From an uncultured Flavobacteriales bacterium (GTDB lineage: Bacteria; Bacteroidota; Bacteroidia; Flavobacteriales_D; Crocinitomicaceae), in contig CAJQOB010000094.1 of NCBI GenBank assembly GCA_905479845.1, positions 1 to 9,668 on the forward strand: a stretch of DNA of 9,668 nucleotides. The letters run 5' to 3'. Below are positions 1 through 6,320 of the stretch, one piece after another. Under the pieces are notes generated by a model. The model was not told the origin of the DNA. It made no database searches and was given only the letters and a program-made list of their open reading frames with translations. The translations under genes and the position numbers were made by a program. Numbering within the stretch: the first letter of the stretch is position 1; every line of letters starts with the position of its first letter.

Positions 1-352
1 CTTCATATCCTGCCACCTGAAGAATCGGAATATTGAACGCACGAATAATATTTTTGATTGGTTCAATCATCGAGATAATTCCTTCTGGAGTCTCATCGCG
101 ATGGGCCTTATACTCAGAAAACTCTTCCTTACGAACCGTAGAACCTCCTGGAGGATCAAATACCACTGCAATATGGCTAGGCTTTTCATTTCTTAAGATA
201 TCAATCAAGGAATTGGTAAAACCAAACGCAGCAGAAGTGTTCTGTCCTTTTGAGTTGATTCTTGGGTTTTTGATAAATGCGAAATAGGCACGGAAAATCA
301 GTGCATAAGCATCGATCAAAAAGAGTTTTTTATCAGTTTCTGGTGTAATCAT
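1..352 (-). CDS. polA: DNA polymerase I, N-terminal 5'-3' exonuclease part (partial)
   Basis: The first 117 codons of a gene that runs off the left edge. The translation matches the start of DNA polymerase I, which fills gaps and removes RNA primers in replication and repair in the cytoplasm. Only the 5'-3' exonuclease (FEN-like) domain is visible. It has the opening LFLIDAYALIFRAYFAF with Asp14, then AVVFD with Asp66 (both expected metal ligands) and the EFSEYKAHR segment near residues 78-85. The start is well defined: the in-frame triplets just upstream are TAG-ATA-TCC-CAA before ATG, so no earlier start is possible. The loop after Asp66 reads PPGG, while many family members have a threonine there; this is probably ordinary variation. 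It is transcribed away from the rest of the window, and I could not pick a promoter with confidence. The identification is by family resemblance and is firm; the polymerase domain cannot be checked here. Confidence 0.93.
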   Translation of the reverse strand, partial: MITPETDKKLFLIDAYALIFRAYFAFIKNPRINSKGQNTSAAFGFTNSLIDILRNEKPSHIAVVFDPPGGSTVRKEEFSEYKAHRDETPEGIISMIEPIKNIIRAFNIPILQVAGYE

Positions 353-868
353 TTGGGATATCTAAGTGAAGTTCTCACCTCGTTTTTTGTCAAATTTTCA
401 AAGTGAGCTAATAATACTGATTTTTTCGGGGAAATACCGAGCTAGAAGTACCAAGAGTTTAAAATTTTGGAAAGTGTCTCTCACCTACTCCTTATTGACG
501 AATGCTCACTATGAAATTCAATCGGGAAAAACAGAGGGTATTGTGCGCTACTACATCTTTTCTGAGTGGCATACGATTCATATCTGACTAGTGTTTGACC
601 CACCAATATCTTTAATTACCTGATTGTTTACCCACATTTGCTCATGTATCAATTAAATTGTACAGTCAATTGATTAATTTGGATCAATTCCATCAACGCC
701 TAATTGGATCTCTCATTCGGCATGGATATTCCCATTACCGAGTGATTTTCAATCAATGCCAATCTGAGGTTTATAGGTTGTTTCGTTCAGCACTTTCATC
801 ACAACTATCTGTTCATCCACCTATAAGTTAGGGTCAGGAGGGTTACGCTTCTTGTTCAAGAGAAGAGT

Positions 869-895
869 TTAACTCCAAGTCGATCCCTCTTTTCC
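869..895 (-). repeat. Displaced 27-base copy of the cysS 3' end
   Basis: These 27 bases are identical to 7673-7699, the last eight codons plus stop of cysS (residues GKEGSTWS then TAA), in the same orientation. Identity stops exactly at the stop codon on one side (868 differs from 7672). On the gene side it falls to 11 matches in the next 18 bases (896-913 against 7700-7717), after which the sequence is unrelated. A 27-base perfect match to a coding end is far beyond chance. With the intact gene at 7673-9139, the two copies form direct repeats enclosing about 6.8 kb. This is the arrangement expected after insertion at the 3' end of cysS, with the original tail displaced to the far side. A partial duplication or an assembly join could give the same picture. 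Confidence 0.85.
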
Positions 896-925
896 AATTA
901 TTACAATATTTCCCTTTAGCTCATT

Positions 926-957
926 GCAGTTAATGACAAGATTAGGTTATTCATGAC
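926..957 (+). promoter_or_regulatory. Paired 20-bp-spaced operator-like repeats upstream of the regulator
   Basis: Two 12-base elements, GCAGTTAATGAC (926-937) and GTTATTCATGAC (946-957), start exactly 20 bases apart and end 44 bases before the regulator ATG. They match the element found as two further pairs at 3347-3378 and 3465-3496 (consensus GTYRTTNAYRAC; the left member here differs at two positions). LytTR-domain regulators are known to bind two imperfect direct repeats about two helical turns apart. Placement before the LytTR gene suggests autoregulation, which is an inference. Confidence 0.6.
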
Positions 958-1001
958 TTTGAGTTCTAGAAAAAATCATTTTAAGTATTTTCGTGAAGCG
1001 A

Positions 1002-1652
1002 ATGATACCGATTAAAGTAGCAATTATTGAGGATGAGTTTTTCGTTGCAAATCAACTAAAAGATTTGGCTACAAGTCTTGGGTTTGATGTTGTTAGTATG
1101 CACCACAGTGGTGAACAATTTCTTAAAAGAACGGATTGGAAATTTGATGTTGCAATTGTTGATATATTCCTATCCGAAACTTTGACTGGTCTTGATGTTG
1201 GTGCAGCTCTCAGTCAGAGAAATCTACCCTTTATTTTTCTAACTGCGAATCAAGATGATCTTACCTTGAAAGAAGCTGCTGTTTTAAAGCCAAAGGCATA
1301 TATCAGTAAACCTTTTCAGAGAATGGATGTGGTCGCAGCACTCGAAATCATAAAAGCAGGAGTAACACCAAGCTTGAAGCTGCGAGTTTCACACGGTCAA
1401 ATGGAAATGAATCCAGCACATATTTACTATGTTAAAGGTGATTCTGGCTATGTTGAAATATTTCATAGGGAAGGAAAATTTGTTCAGCGCAAATTGCTCA
1501 AAGAGCTGCTCAAAGAGCTGCCAAGTCAATTCGTGAGAGTTCACCGATCTTATGCCATCAATAGAGATTTCATAGAGTCAAAAAGTGCAACTCAAGTACA
1601 CATTAAAGGGGTTCCCATTCCTATTTCCAGATCATTTAAAGATGTTCTCTAA
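1002..1652 (+). CDS. LytTR-family response regulator
   Basis: A cytoplasmic two-component response regulator of 216 residues with a receiver domain and a LytTR DNA-binding domain. The receiver (about 1-120) shows the acidic pocket Glu10-Asp11-Glu12, the probable phosphoacceptor Asp54 in AIVDIF, the switch Thr81 in FLTAN and the conserved Lys103 in SKPF. The LytTR domain (about 126-213) has IYYVKGDSGYVEIF and the hallmark FVRVHRSYAINRDFI. I prefer the ATG at 1002; a GTG at 993 would add MKR and is less typical. The gene converges on the sensor kinase gene: its TAA (1650-1652) overlaps the kinase TAG (1649-1651), so no intergenic terminator fits. Paired operator-like repeats end 44 bases upstream. 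A perfect 12-base in-frame tandem repeat (1496-1519) encodes LKELLKEL but leaves the domain near normal length. The likely partner is the adjacent kinase. Targets are not proven, but matching repeats lie ahead of the secreted-protein unit. Confidence 0.93.
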   Translation: MIPIKVAIIEDEFFVANQLKDLATSLGFDVVSMHHSGEQFLKRTDWKFDVAIVDIFLSETLTGLDVGAALSQRNLPFIFLTANQDDLTLKEAAVLKPKAYISKPFQRMDVVAALEIIKAGVTPSLKLRVSHGQMEMNPAHIYYVKGDSGYVEIFHREGKFVQRKLLKELLKELPSQFVRVHRSYAINRDFIESKSATQVHIKGVPIPISRSFKDVL

Positions 1653-3289
1653 GAACGTTGTTCTTGAGTGAATTCAAATTGATAACCACCGTTTGATGGA
1701 TTGAAATTATAGTTAAAACCTCCGATTCGATCGATCAAACTTTTGATTAATGATATTCCCGTTCCTGTAGTCTCGTGTGAACATCTTACAGAATGATCTG
1801 AGTAAAAAAAGTTAAAGCCATTTTCACTGGATGTAAGGTGCATTTTGATCTTTCCAATGTTTTCAAACGAGTGCTCAACAGTATTAGATAACATCTCATT
1901 AAAAATTAGACCAAAGTATACTATACGTTCGCTTCTGATGTAAACGTTCTCCGCAACTAAATCTACATTAAACCCATCAGGATACATGTTTTTATATAAT
2001 TTGAGTAACTCCGTAAAATATAACTCAACGGAGATTAAATCGTTGTGGACATCAACATAAAGATGTTTGTGTAAGGAGCTAATGGTATTGATTTTTTGAT
2101 TGATGGATTGCAATAAAAGGGTCTCAGAGGGATCGACGCTTTTTCCTGTATATTCCAGCATGGCGGTAATCATTTGTAGATTGTTCTTTATCCTATGATT
2201 ACTCTCAATAACCAGCAATTGGTATTTTTCATTGGCAAAATTCAACTTAGTATTAATGGAATTAATTCTCGCCTTTATTCTCCTTTCGCGGACAAATAAT
2301 ATTATTGTTACCAAAATCAGTGACAAAGTGAAAGATAGAACAATAATGAGGCTTTCACTGAATTCACTGACTTCCTTAAGTTCTTGGATTTTTTCTTCTT
2401 TGGATAATCGTTCTTCACTGACTTTTTTCTCTAATTTGTTACGCTCATATATTTCCGACAAGGTCAATAACTTATTGGAATTATTTCGCCCGTCATAATT
2501 AATCTTCGTTTGAAGGTATTTGTTGACATAAAATAGTTCGGTAAGCGTGTCATTTTGTGTACTAGCATTTATCTCTAAAGCCTTATATGCTTGTAACATT
2601 TGTGCGTACCACTCCTTGTTTTCAATAAGAACCAAAAGTTTATTGGCCAAATGATTCGAAACATCGTGATTGAGTGAACAACTTTCTAATTCGAGTAGAT
2701 TACTCATAGGAGTAATCAGCATCCTATCATTTTTGTTTTTGCTGTAAATGTCACAACTTATTTGAAACAAGTTCCTCGCCTGTGGCGTGTCACCTCGACG
2801 ATATACGAACATACCGAGTTCGTTATACAAAGAAGCAATCTCTAACTGGAATTTTTCTGGTTCTGTCTTGGCCAAAGTTAATGCAGTGTTAATATCGAAT
2901 CGTACACTATCGTCGTTGATCTTACTCTCATAAAAACAACCTTCTTGATGTACAGCTGCCAAACGTCCGTACATTTTAATTTGCATTTCCACATTGCCTT
3001 TTGTGTAATATTTCATTTTCCACAAGGTTTCTATGGCTTGTTGAAATTGGCGCGTCGCCCTTAATAATTCAGCCTTGTGGTAAAGGGCAACACAATACTC
3101 TTCATCATTAGAGGCAACCATCAAGGCTTTGTTCAGAAAGTCCAATTCTTCACCTGACAAATTCACTTGACCAAATTTTTCGGCTCGTTTTATATACTCA
3201 TCAAATGAATACTTCTGGTAGGTTTGACTATAGCCACTTACAGCAGTCAGCAACAGATAAATCAAACTTATTGTTTTGATCTTACTCAC
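1649..3289 (-). CDS. Membrane sensor histidine kinase with TPR-like sensor region (HisKA_2 type)
   Basis: A 546-residue sensor kinase that probably phosphorylates the adjacent LytTR regulator. A signal peptide (about 1-22, ending SGYSQ) is followed by a periplasmic helical region (about 30-265) resembling degenerate TPR repeats, a coiled-coil-like charged stretch (about 280-308) and one membrane helix (about 313-333). The cytoplasmic kinase follows: ESNHRIKNNLQM carries the phosphoacceptor His365 in HisKA_2 style, LIFNEMLSNTVEHSF is the N box (Asn464, Asn469), and TGTGISLIKSLIDRIGG is a G box. The G1 region is degenerate: Asp498 is followed by His-Ser rather than Asn-Gly. The start is GTG, with an in-frame TAA directly upstream and no other early ATG in frame, and it places the signal peptide properly. 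The gene is convergent with the regulator and divergent from the secreted-protein unit, with two pairs of operator-like repeats in the divergent region. The signal sensed is unknown. Confidence 0.92.
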   Translation of the reverse strand: MSKIKTISLIYLLLTAVSGYSQTYQKYSFDEYIKRAEKFGQVNLSGEELDFLNKALMVASNDEEYCVALYHKAELLRATRQFQQAIETLWKMKYYTKGNVEMQIKMYGRLAAVHQEGCFYESKINDDSVRFDINTALTLAKTEPEKFQLEIASLYNELGMFVYRRGDTPQARNLFQISCDIYSKNKNDRMLITPMSNLLELESCSLNHDVSNHLANKLLVLIENKEWYAQMLQAYKALEINASTQNDTLTELFYVNKYLQTKINYDGRNNSNKLLTLSEIYERNKLEKKVSEERLSKEEKIQELKEVSEFSESLIIVLSFTLSLILVTIILFVRERRIKARINSINTKLNFANEKYQLLVIESNHRIKNNLQMITAMLEYTGKSVDPSETLLLQSINQKINTISSLHKHLYVDVHNDLISVELYFTELLKLYKNMYPDGFNVDLVAENVYIRSERIVYFGLIFNEMLSNTVEHSFENIGKIKMHLTSSENGFNFFYSDHSVRCSHETTGTGISLIKSLIDRIGGFNYNFNPSNGGYQFEFTQEQRS

Positions 3290-3346
3290 TTATTACAGAG
3301 TTAAAATTATACGCACAAAGAAAGTGTCTTTTCTTTTTTAATGAAG

Positions 3347-3378
3347 GTCGTTTATGACAATTTTATGTTATTGATGAC
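3347..3378 (+). promoter_or_regulatory. Paired 20-bp-spaced operator-like repeats, kinase-proximal
   Basis: GTCGTTTATGAC (3347-3358) and GTTATTGATGAC (3367-3378) start 20 bases apart and lie 57 bases upstream of the kinase start. The element is nearly palindromic (GTY...RAC ends), so its orientation says little. It belongs to the same family as the pairs at 926-957 and 3465-3496. It may control the kinase gene, the opposite secreted-protein unit, or both. Confidence 0.6.
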
Positions 3379-3464
3379 AGCCTTTCAAGTCGTATAAAAA
3401 GATTTCTTCTCTTTGAGTGTGAAACACACGGATGAAAAAATATCATTAGTAAAAATCATGAAGT

Positions 3465-3496
3465 GTCGTTCACAACAACAATAAGTTATTCACAAC
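3465..3496 (+). promoter_or_regulatory. Paired 20-bp-spaced operator-like repeats upstream of the secreted-protein unit
   Basis: GTCGTTCACAAC (3465-3476) and GTTATTCACAAC (3485-3496) start 20 bases apart. Identity continues past the 12-base core: over 18 bases (3465-3482 against 3485-3502) the copies differ at only three positions, all transitions. The pair ends 60 bases before the ATG at 3557, a suitable place for an activator just upstream of a promoter. I found no convincing -33/-7 pair between it and the ATG. Confidence 0.65.
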
Positions 3497-3556
3497 AATA
3501 ATTCTTTTGTTGAAGACAATTAAGTACACATTCACTTTTAAAATTAAATAGAATCA

Positions 3557-4024
3557 ATGAAAAAAGAAACATTATTAGTGTTTTCACTTCTGCTTTCTAC
3601 ATGTTCAGTTTCAGCGCAAGATGTTGTATCTGCGCAAGGAGATTCGTACTCCAATGCAAGTGCGAATATCGACTTTACAATAGGCGAAGTGATTATAGAC
3701 ACAGGAACAGACGGAACAAATGACTTAACCCAAGGGTTCCATCAAACAAACTGGAATTTTGCCGGATTGGACGATCAAGCCCCTCAAATGGAAGTCACCG
3801 TTTTTCCCAACCCAACTTCTGAAGTGCTAAACATTAGCACTGAAACCTATGCCGGTGTCGTATACAAACTTTACGATGCACAGGGCAAACTTGTGGCCAA
3901 TGACATTCTTAACGGTTATACAACCACCATTAATGTGAATCAATGTGCCCCAGGAACCTATTCACTTGTTTTAGAAGACAAGAATCAATTATTGAAAACT
4001 TTCAAACTTATTAAAACACCTTAA
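3557..4024 (+). CDS. Small secreted protein with T9SS type A sorting domain
   Basis: A 155-residue exported protein. A signal peptide (1-20, cleavage after SVSA) is followed by a short mature region (about 22-65) with DFTIGEVIIDTGTDG and TQGFHQ. This resembles the segment of Bacteroidota secreted proteins where a 'S/T-I/V-G-E/Q-V' strand precedes a 'xxQGF/VxQ' motif. The C-terminal 75 residues form a T9SS type A sorting domain: FPNPTSE at 83-89, YKLYDAQGKLV at 103-113, the PGTYSL strand at 132-137 and a final TFKLIK. Such domains direct export through the type IX system and attachment or release at the cell surface. The mature part is tiny, so the protein may be mostly sorting domain, with a structural or adhesive role. 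The next gene starts 11 bases later, so the two are probably one transcript. The ATG at 3557 places the signal peptide correctly. Confidence 0.9.
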   Translation: MKKETLLVFSLLLSTCSVSAQDVVSAQGDSYSNASANIDFTIGEVIIDTGTDGTNDLTQGFHQTNWNFAGLDDQAPQMEVTVFPNPTSEVLNISTETYAGVVYKLYDAQGKLVANDILNGYTTTINVNQCAPGTYSLVLEDKNQLLKTFKLIKTP

Positions 4025-4035
4025 ACTATTCAGAA

Positions 4036-5694
4036 ATGAAAAAACTAATATTATCTGCTTTTGCATTTGGACTTCTTTCCTTTGGAAGCTTTGCTCAAGC
4101 ACCTGAACAATTTAATTATCAAGCCGTACTTCGTGATGCTGGAAACCTTGTTTTAAACAACCAGGCAGTGGGTATGCAAATGACTATTTTACAAGGCTCT
4201 CCAACAGGAACAGCAGTTTATCAAGAAACGTTTACAACGACAACAAATACTTACGGACTTATCAATCTTCAAATTGGAAGTGGGACAGTTGTCAGCGGTG
4301 ATTTTGCATTAATCGACTGGAGCAACGGCCCTTACTTTGTCGAAACTGCTGTAGATAATGCAGGTGGAACGAACTATTCAGTGATGGGGACATCGCAATT
4401 AATGAGCGTTCCGTATGCGTTGCATGCAAATTCAGCAGAAACAGTGTTGAATGATCAAGTAGATGATGCGGATGCAGATCCAACTAATGAGATTCAAGAT
4501 TTAGAATTGAACGGAAACATCTTGACAATTACAAACAACGGAGCTGCGACATCAATTGATCTTTCTCAATATTTAGACAACACGGATACACAATTGACAG
4601 AAGCAGAAGTTGATGCTTTCGTTGCAAACAACGGATTTATTACTTCCCCAAACGATGCGGATGCAGATCCAACAAATGAAATTCAGGATTTAGAGTTGAA
4701 CGGAAACATCTTGACAATTACAAACAACGGAGCTGCGACATCTATTGATCTTTCTCAATATTTAGACAACACGGATACACAGTTGACAGAAGCAGAAGTT
4801 GATGCTTTCGTTGCAAACAACGGATTCATTACGTCTCCAAACGATGCAGATGCAGATCCAACAAATGAGATTCAAGATTTAGAGTTGAATGGAAACATCT
4901 TGACAATCACAAACAACGGAACAGCGACATCAATTGATCTTTCTCAATACTTGGATAACACGGATACGCAATTGACAGAAGCGGAAGTAGATGCTTTTGT
5001 TGCAAACAACGGATTCATTACATCTCCAAACGATGCGGATGCGGATCCGAACAATGAAATTCAAACGATCTCTAGAAGCGGAACTACGGTTAGTTTGAGT
5101 AACGGAGGAGGTACTTTTCAAGATAGTATAGGCGTATACACAGCTGGATCTGGTATTGACATTACTAACAACGAAGTTTCAGAAGCACAGTATCAAATTG
5201 GTGATTACGCTTATGGGGGCATCGTCTTTTATGTAGATGAGAGTGGAGAGCATGGATTGGTAATTGCTATGAACGATGTTCCCAGTTCTCCATTACCTTG
5301 GAGTCCGGGTACGTCGGCAAGATCTATGGCGGATGCCTTGGGATTGTACGGAGGTATTCGAAATACGACTTTGATCATTGCAGCCCAAGGTTACGGAAAT
5401 GGGAGTAACTATGCAGCTTATGCGTGTTCATTTTTTAAAACAACGAACGAAGCTCCAAATTGGTATTTGCCATCTCTATATGAACTCCAATACTGGATAT
5501 ATCCTCAATTAAGCACAGTGAATGCTGCATTAGTTTCAAATGGAGGTGTGGCAATAGGAACTGGCAATTACTGGTCAAGTAACCAAGTTGGTGCTGACCC
5601 AACCCAATCGCATTCATTTAATTTTGTAACGAATAACTGGTCTTATAATCTCAACTCTCAGCCTTTGAGTGTTCGAGCGATTAAGCCATTCTAA
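4036..5694 (+). CDS. Secreted repeat protein with DUF1566/Lcl-type C-terminal domain
   Basis: A 552-residue exported protein. A signal peptide (1-20, ending SFAQ) leads into an N-terminal module (about 24-140) common in Bacteroidota surface proteins, starting FNYQAVLRD and ending LMSVPYALHANSAE. Three full 63-residue repeats follow (144-332), then a partial fourth. Each unit starts DADADPTNEIQ and contains TITNNG, SIDLSQYLDN and AEVDAFVANNGFIT. The C-terminus (about 385-552) matches the DUF1566/Lcl domain: GGIVFYVDESGEHGLV, LYGGIRNTT, WYLPSLYEL, YWSSNQ and a closing VRAIKPF. The N-terminal module and repeats look like a stalk that presents the C-terminal domain, so adhesion or surface binding is plausible but unproven. 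There is no T9SS sorting domain, so the export route past the outer membrane is unclear. It is co-oriented with the T9SS protein 11 bases upstream, and a hairpin about 110 bases downstream (5806-5840) could end the transcript. Confidence 0.9.
   Translation: MKKLILSAFAFGLLSFGSFAQAPEQFNYQAVLRDAGNLVLNNQAVGMQMTILQGSPTGTAVYQETFTTTTNTYGLINLQIGSGTVVSGDFALIDWSNGPYFVETAVDNAGGTNYSVMGTSQLMSVPYALHANSAETVLNDQVDDADADPTNEIQDLELNGNILTITNNGAATSIDLSQYLDNTDTQLTEAEVDAFVANNGFITSPNDADADPTNEIQDLELNGNILTITNNGAATSIDLSQYLDNTDTQLTEAEVDAFVANNGFITSPNDADADPTNEIQDLELNGNILTITNNGTATSIDLSQYLDNTDTQLTEAEVDAFVANNGFITSPNDADADPNNEIQTISRSGTTVSLSNGGGTFQDSIGVYTAGSGIDITNNEVSEAQYQIGDYAYGGIVFYVDESGEHGLVIAMNDVPSSPLPWSPGTSARSMADALGLYGGIRNTTLIIAAQGYGNGSNYAAYACSFFKTTNEAPNWYLPSLYELQYWIYPQLSTVNAALVSNGGVAIGTGNYWSSNQVGADPTQSHSFNFVTNNWSYNLNSQPLSVRAIKPF
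4465..5031 (+). repeat. Three tandem 189-base in-frame repeats (63 residues each)
   Basis: Units begin at 4465, 4654 and 4843, and a partial fourth at 5032, with an exact period of 189 bases (63 codons). By eye the full units are nearly identical in DNA, differing mostly at third positions and in an Ala/Thr change in the third unit. Because the period is a multiple of three, gain or loss of a unit would keep the reading frame. Related but more diverged units recur in the broken gene downstream (6575 and 6767, spaced 192 bases). Confidence 0.95.
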
Positions 5695-5805
5695 TATTAA
5701 ATGAAAAATTGAATATAGATGTTGATACTTCAAATTCTTCGGCAGTTGATCAAGGCTCTAAGTATCCAACAGTTTGACAGCCGAATGTAGTCGAACAACT
5801 AAGGT

Positions 5806-5850
5806 CAAAACTCTCTTTGCGTCTCGTAAGGGGAGTTTTGATTTTATTAT
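5806..5850 (+). terminator. Probable Rho-independent terminator after the repeat-protein gene
   Basis: CAAAACTCTC (5806-5815) can pair with GGGAGTTTTG (5831-5840) as a ten-pair stem with one G-U pair and a 15-base loop, followed by the T-rich run ATTTTATTATT. It lies about 110 bases past the stop of the secreted repeat protein and would end the two-gene unit starting at 3557. Confidence 0.6.
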
Positions 5851-5925
5851 TCAACGATCCAATTTGATCCGCTTTAGCATAGCGAAGTAGGAGGCTATAG
5901 ATCCGACAAAAAGTTTAAAGTAAGT

Positions 5926-6177
5926 CTACTTAACTTCCTTAAACCAACTTGAATACTTCAAATAATTGTTTGCAATTCTCATTACTTCACCTTCAAATAA
6001 TTCAGGCGATATAGACTTCACTTTCTTAGCTGGTACTCTCCTGCATAAATTGAGCCCGCCTCTACACGGGTTCCTTCTGTTAAAACAGCACCAGCAGCAA
6101 CAATAGAGCCCGATTCGATATAGCAATTATCCATCACGATGGAGCCCATCCCGATCAGAACGTTGTTTGATACCCTT
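5926..6177 (-). pseudogene. Gamma-carbonic-anhydrase-family (hexapeptide-repeat) gene remnant
   Basis: The minus strand reads as the C-terminal part of a left-handed beta-helix protein of the gamma-carbonic anhydrase/YrdA type, but in two frames. From about 6170 it reads SNNVLIGMGSIVMDN, then SGSIVAAGAVLTEGTRVEAG and SIYAG. A two-base insertion (AG repeated around 6036-6039) then shifts the frame, and the rest reads VPAKKVKSISPELFEGE, RIANNYLKYSSWF and a stop at 5926. Removing the two bases restores the usual AGVPAKKVK join. The N-terminal half with the metal-binding histidines is missing. A separate open frame just upstream (6307 down to 6155, with a VHTVLGP stretch) may be a further mangled piece, but I cannot confirm that. 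Intact relatives are about 170-180 residues. It is a dead gene, or a gene damaged by sequence errors, in the decaying part of the putative island. Confidence 0.8.
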
Positions 6178-6320
6178 GCGTAGTCGAGCTATTTACTGAA
6201 TCAGGGCCCAAAACAGTATGAACTCGTTCGGATTCACGATTCCGTACATCCATAGTCGTGTATATACACGCGCGCAAGCCGATGTGCTCTACCTTAGCTA
6301 AACACATTAATTTTTAACTT

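Larger units (their letters stand above)
353..1001. other. Non-coding or degenerate region between polA and the regulator
   Basis: About 650 bases without a gene I can support. A 73-codon plus-strand frame with a GTG start (366-587) has no recognisable family. A second frame without a start codon (about 617-830, plus) and a stop-riddled minus-strand frame (about 590-840) both look mildly protein-like and could be decayed genes, but I recognise neither. Two things can be supported: the 27-base copy of the cysS 3' end at 869-895, and a pair of 20-base-spaced operator-like elements at 926-957 just before the regulator gene. The stretch probably also holds the polA promoter. Confidence 0.5.

Noticed and set aside
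366..587. A 73-codon plus-strand frame with a GTG start beside polA.
   Set aside because: No signal peptide, domain or family resemblance, and it occupies the region where the polA promoter should lie; not enough to call a gene.
1496..1519. Perfect 12-base tandem repeat in the regulator gene encoding LKELLKEL.
   Set aside because: In frame, and it lies where LytTR domains normally have a similar helix of about that length, so it looks like ordinary sequence rather than a functional switch.
4465..5048. Regular repeats resembling an array.
   Set aside because: Not CRISPR: the units are 189 bases, continuous, translated in frame and lack unique spacers.
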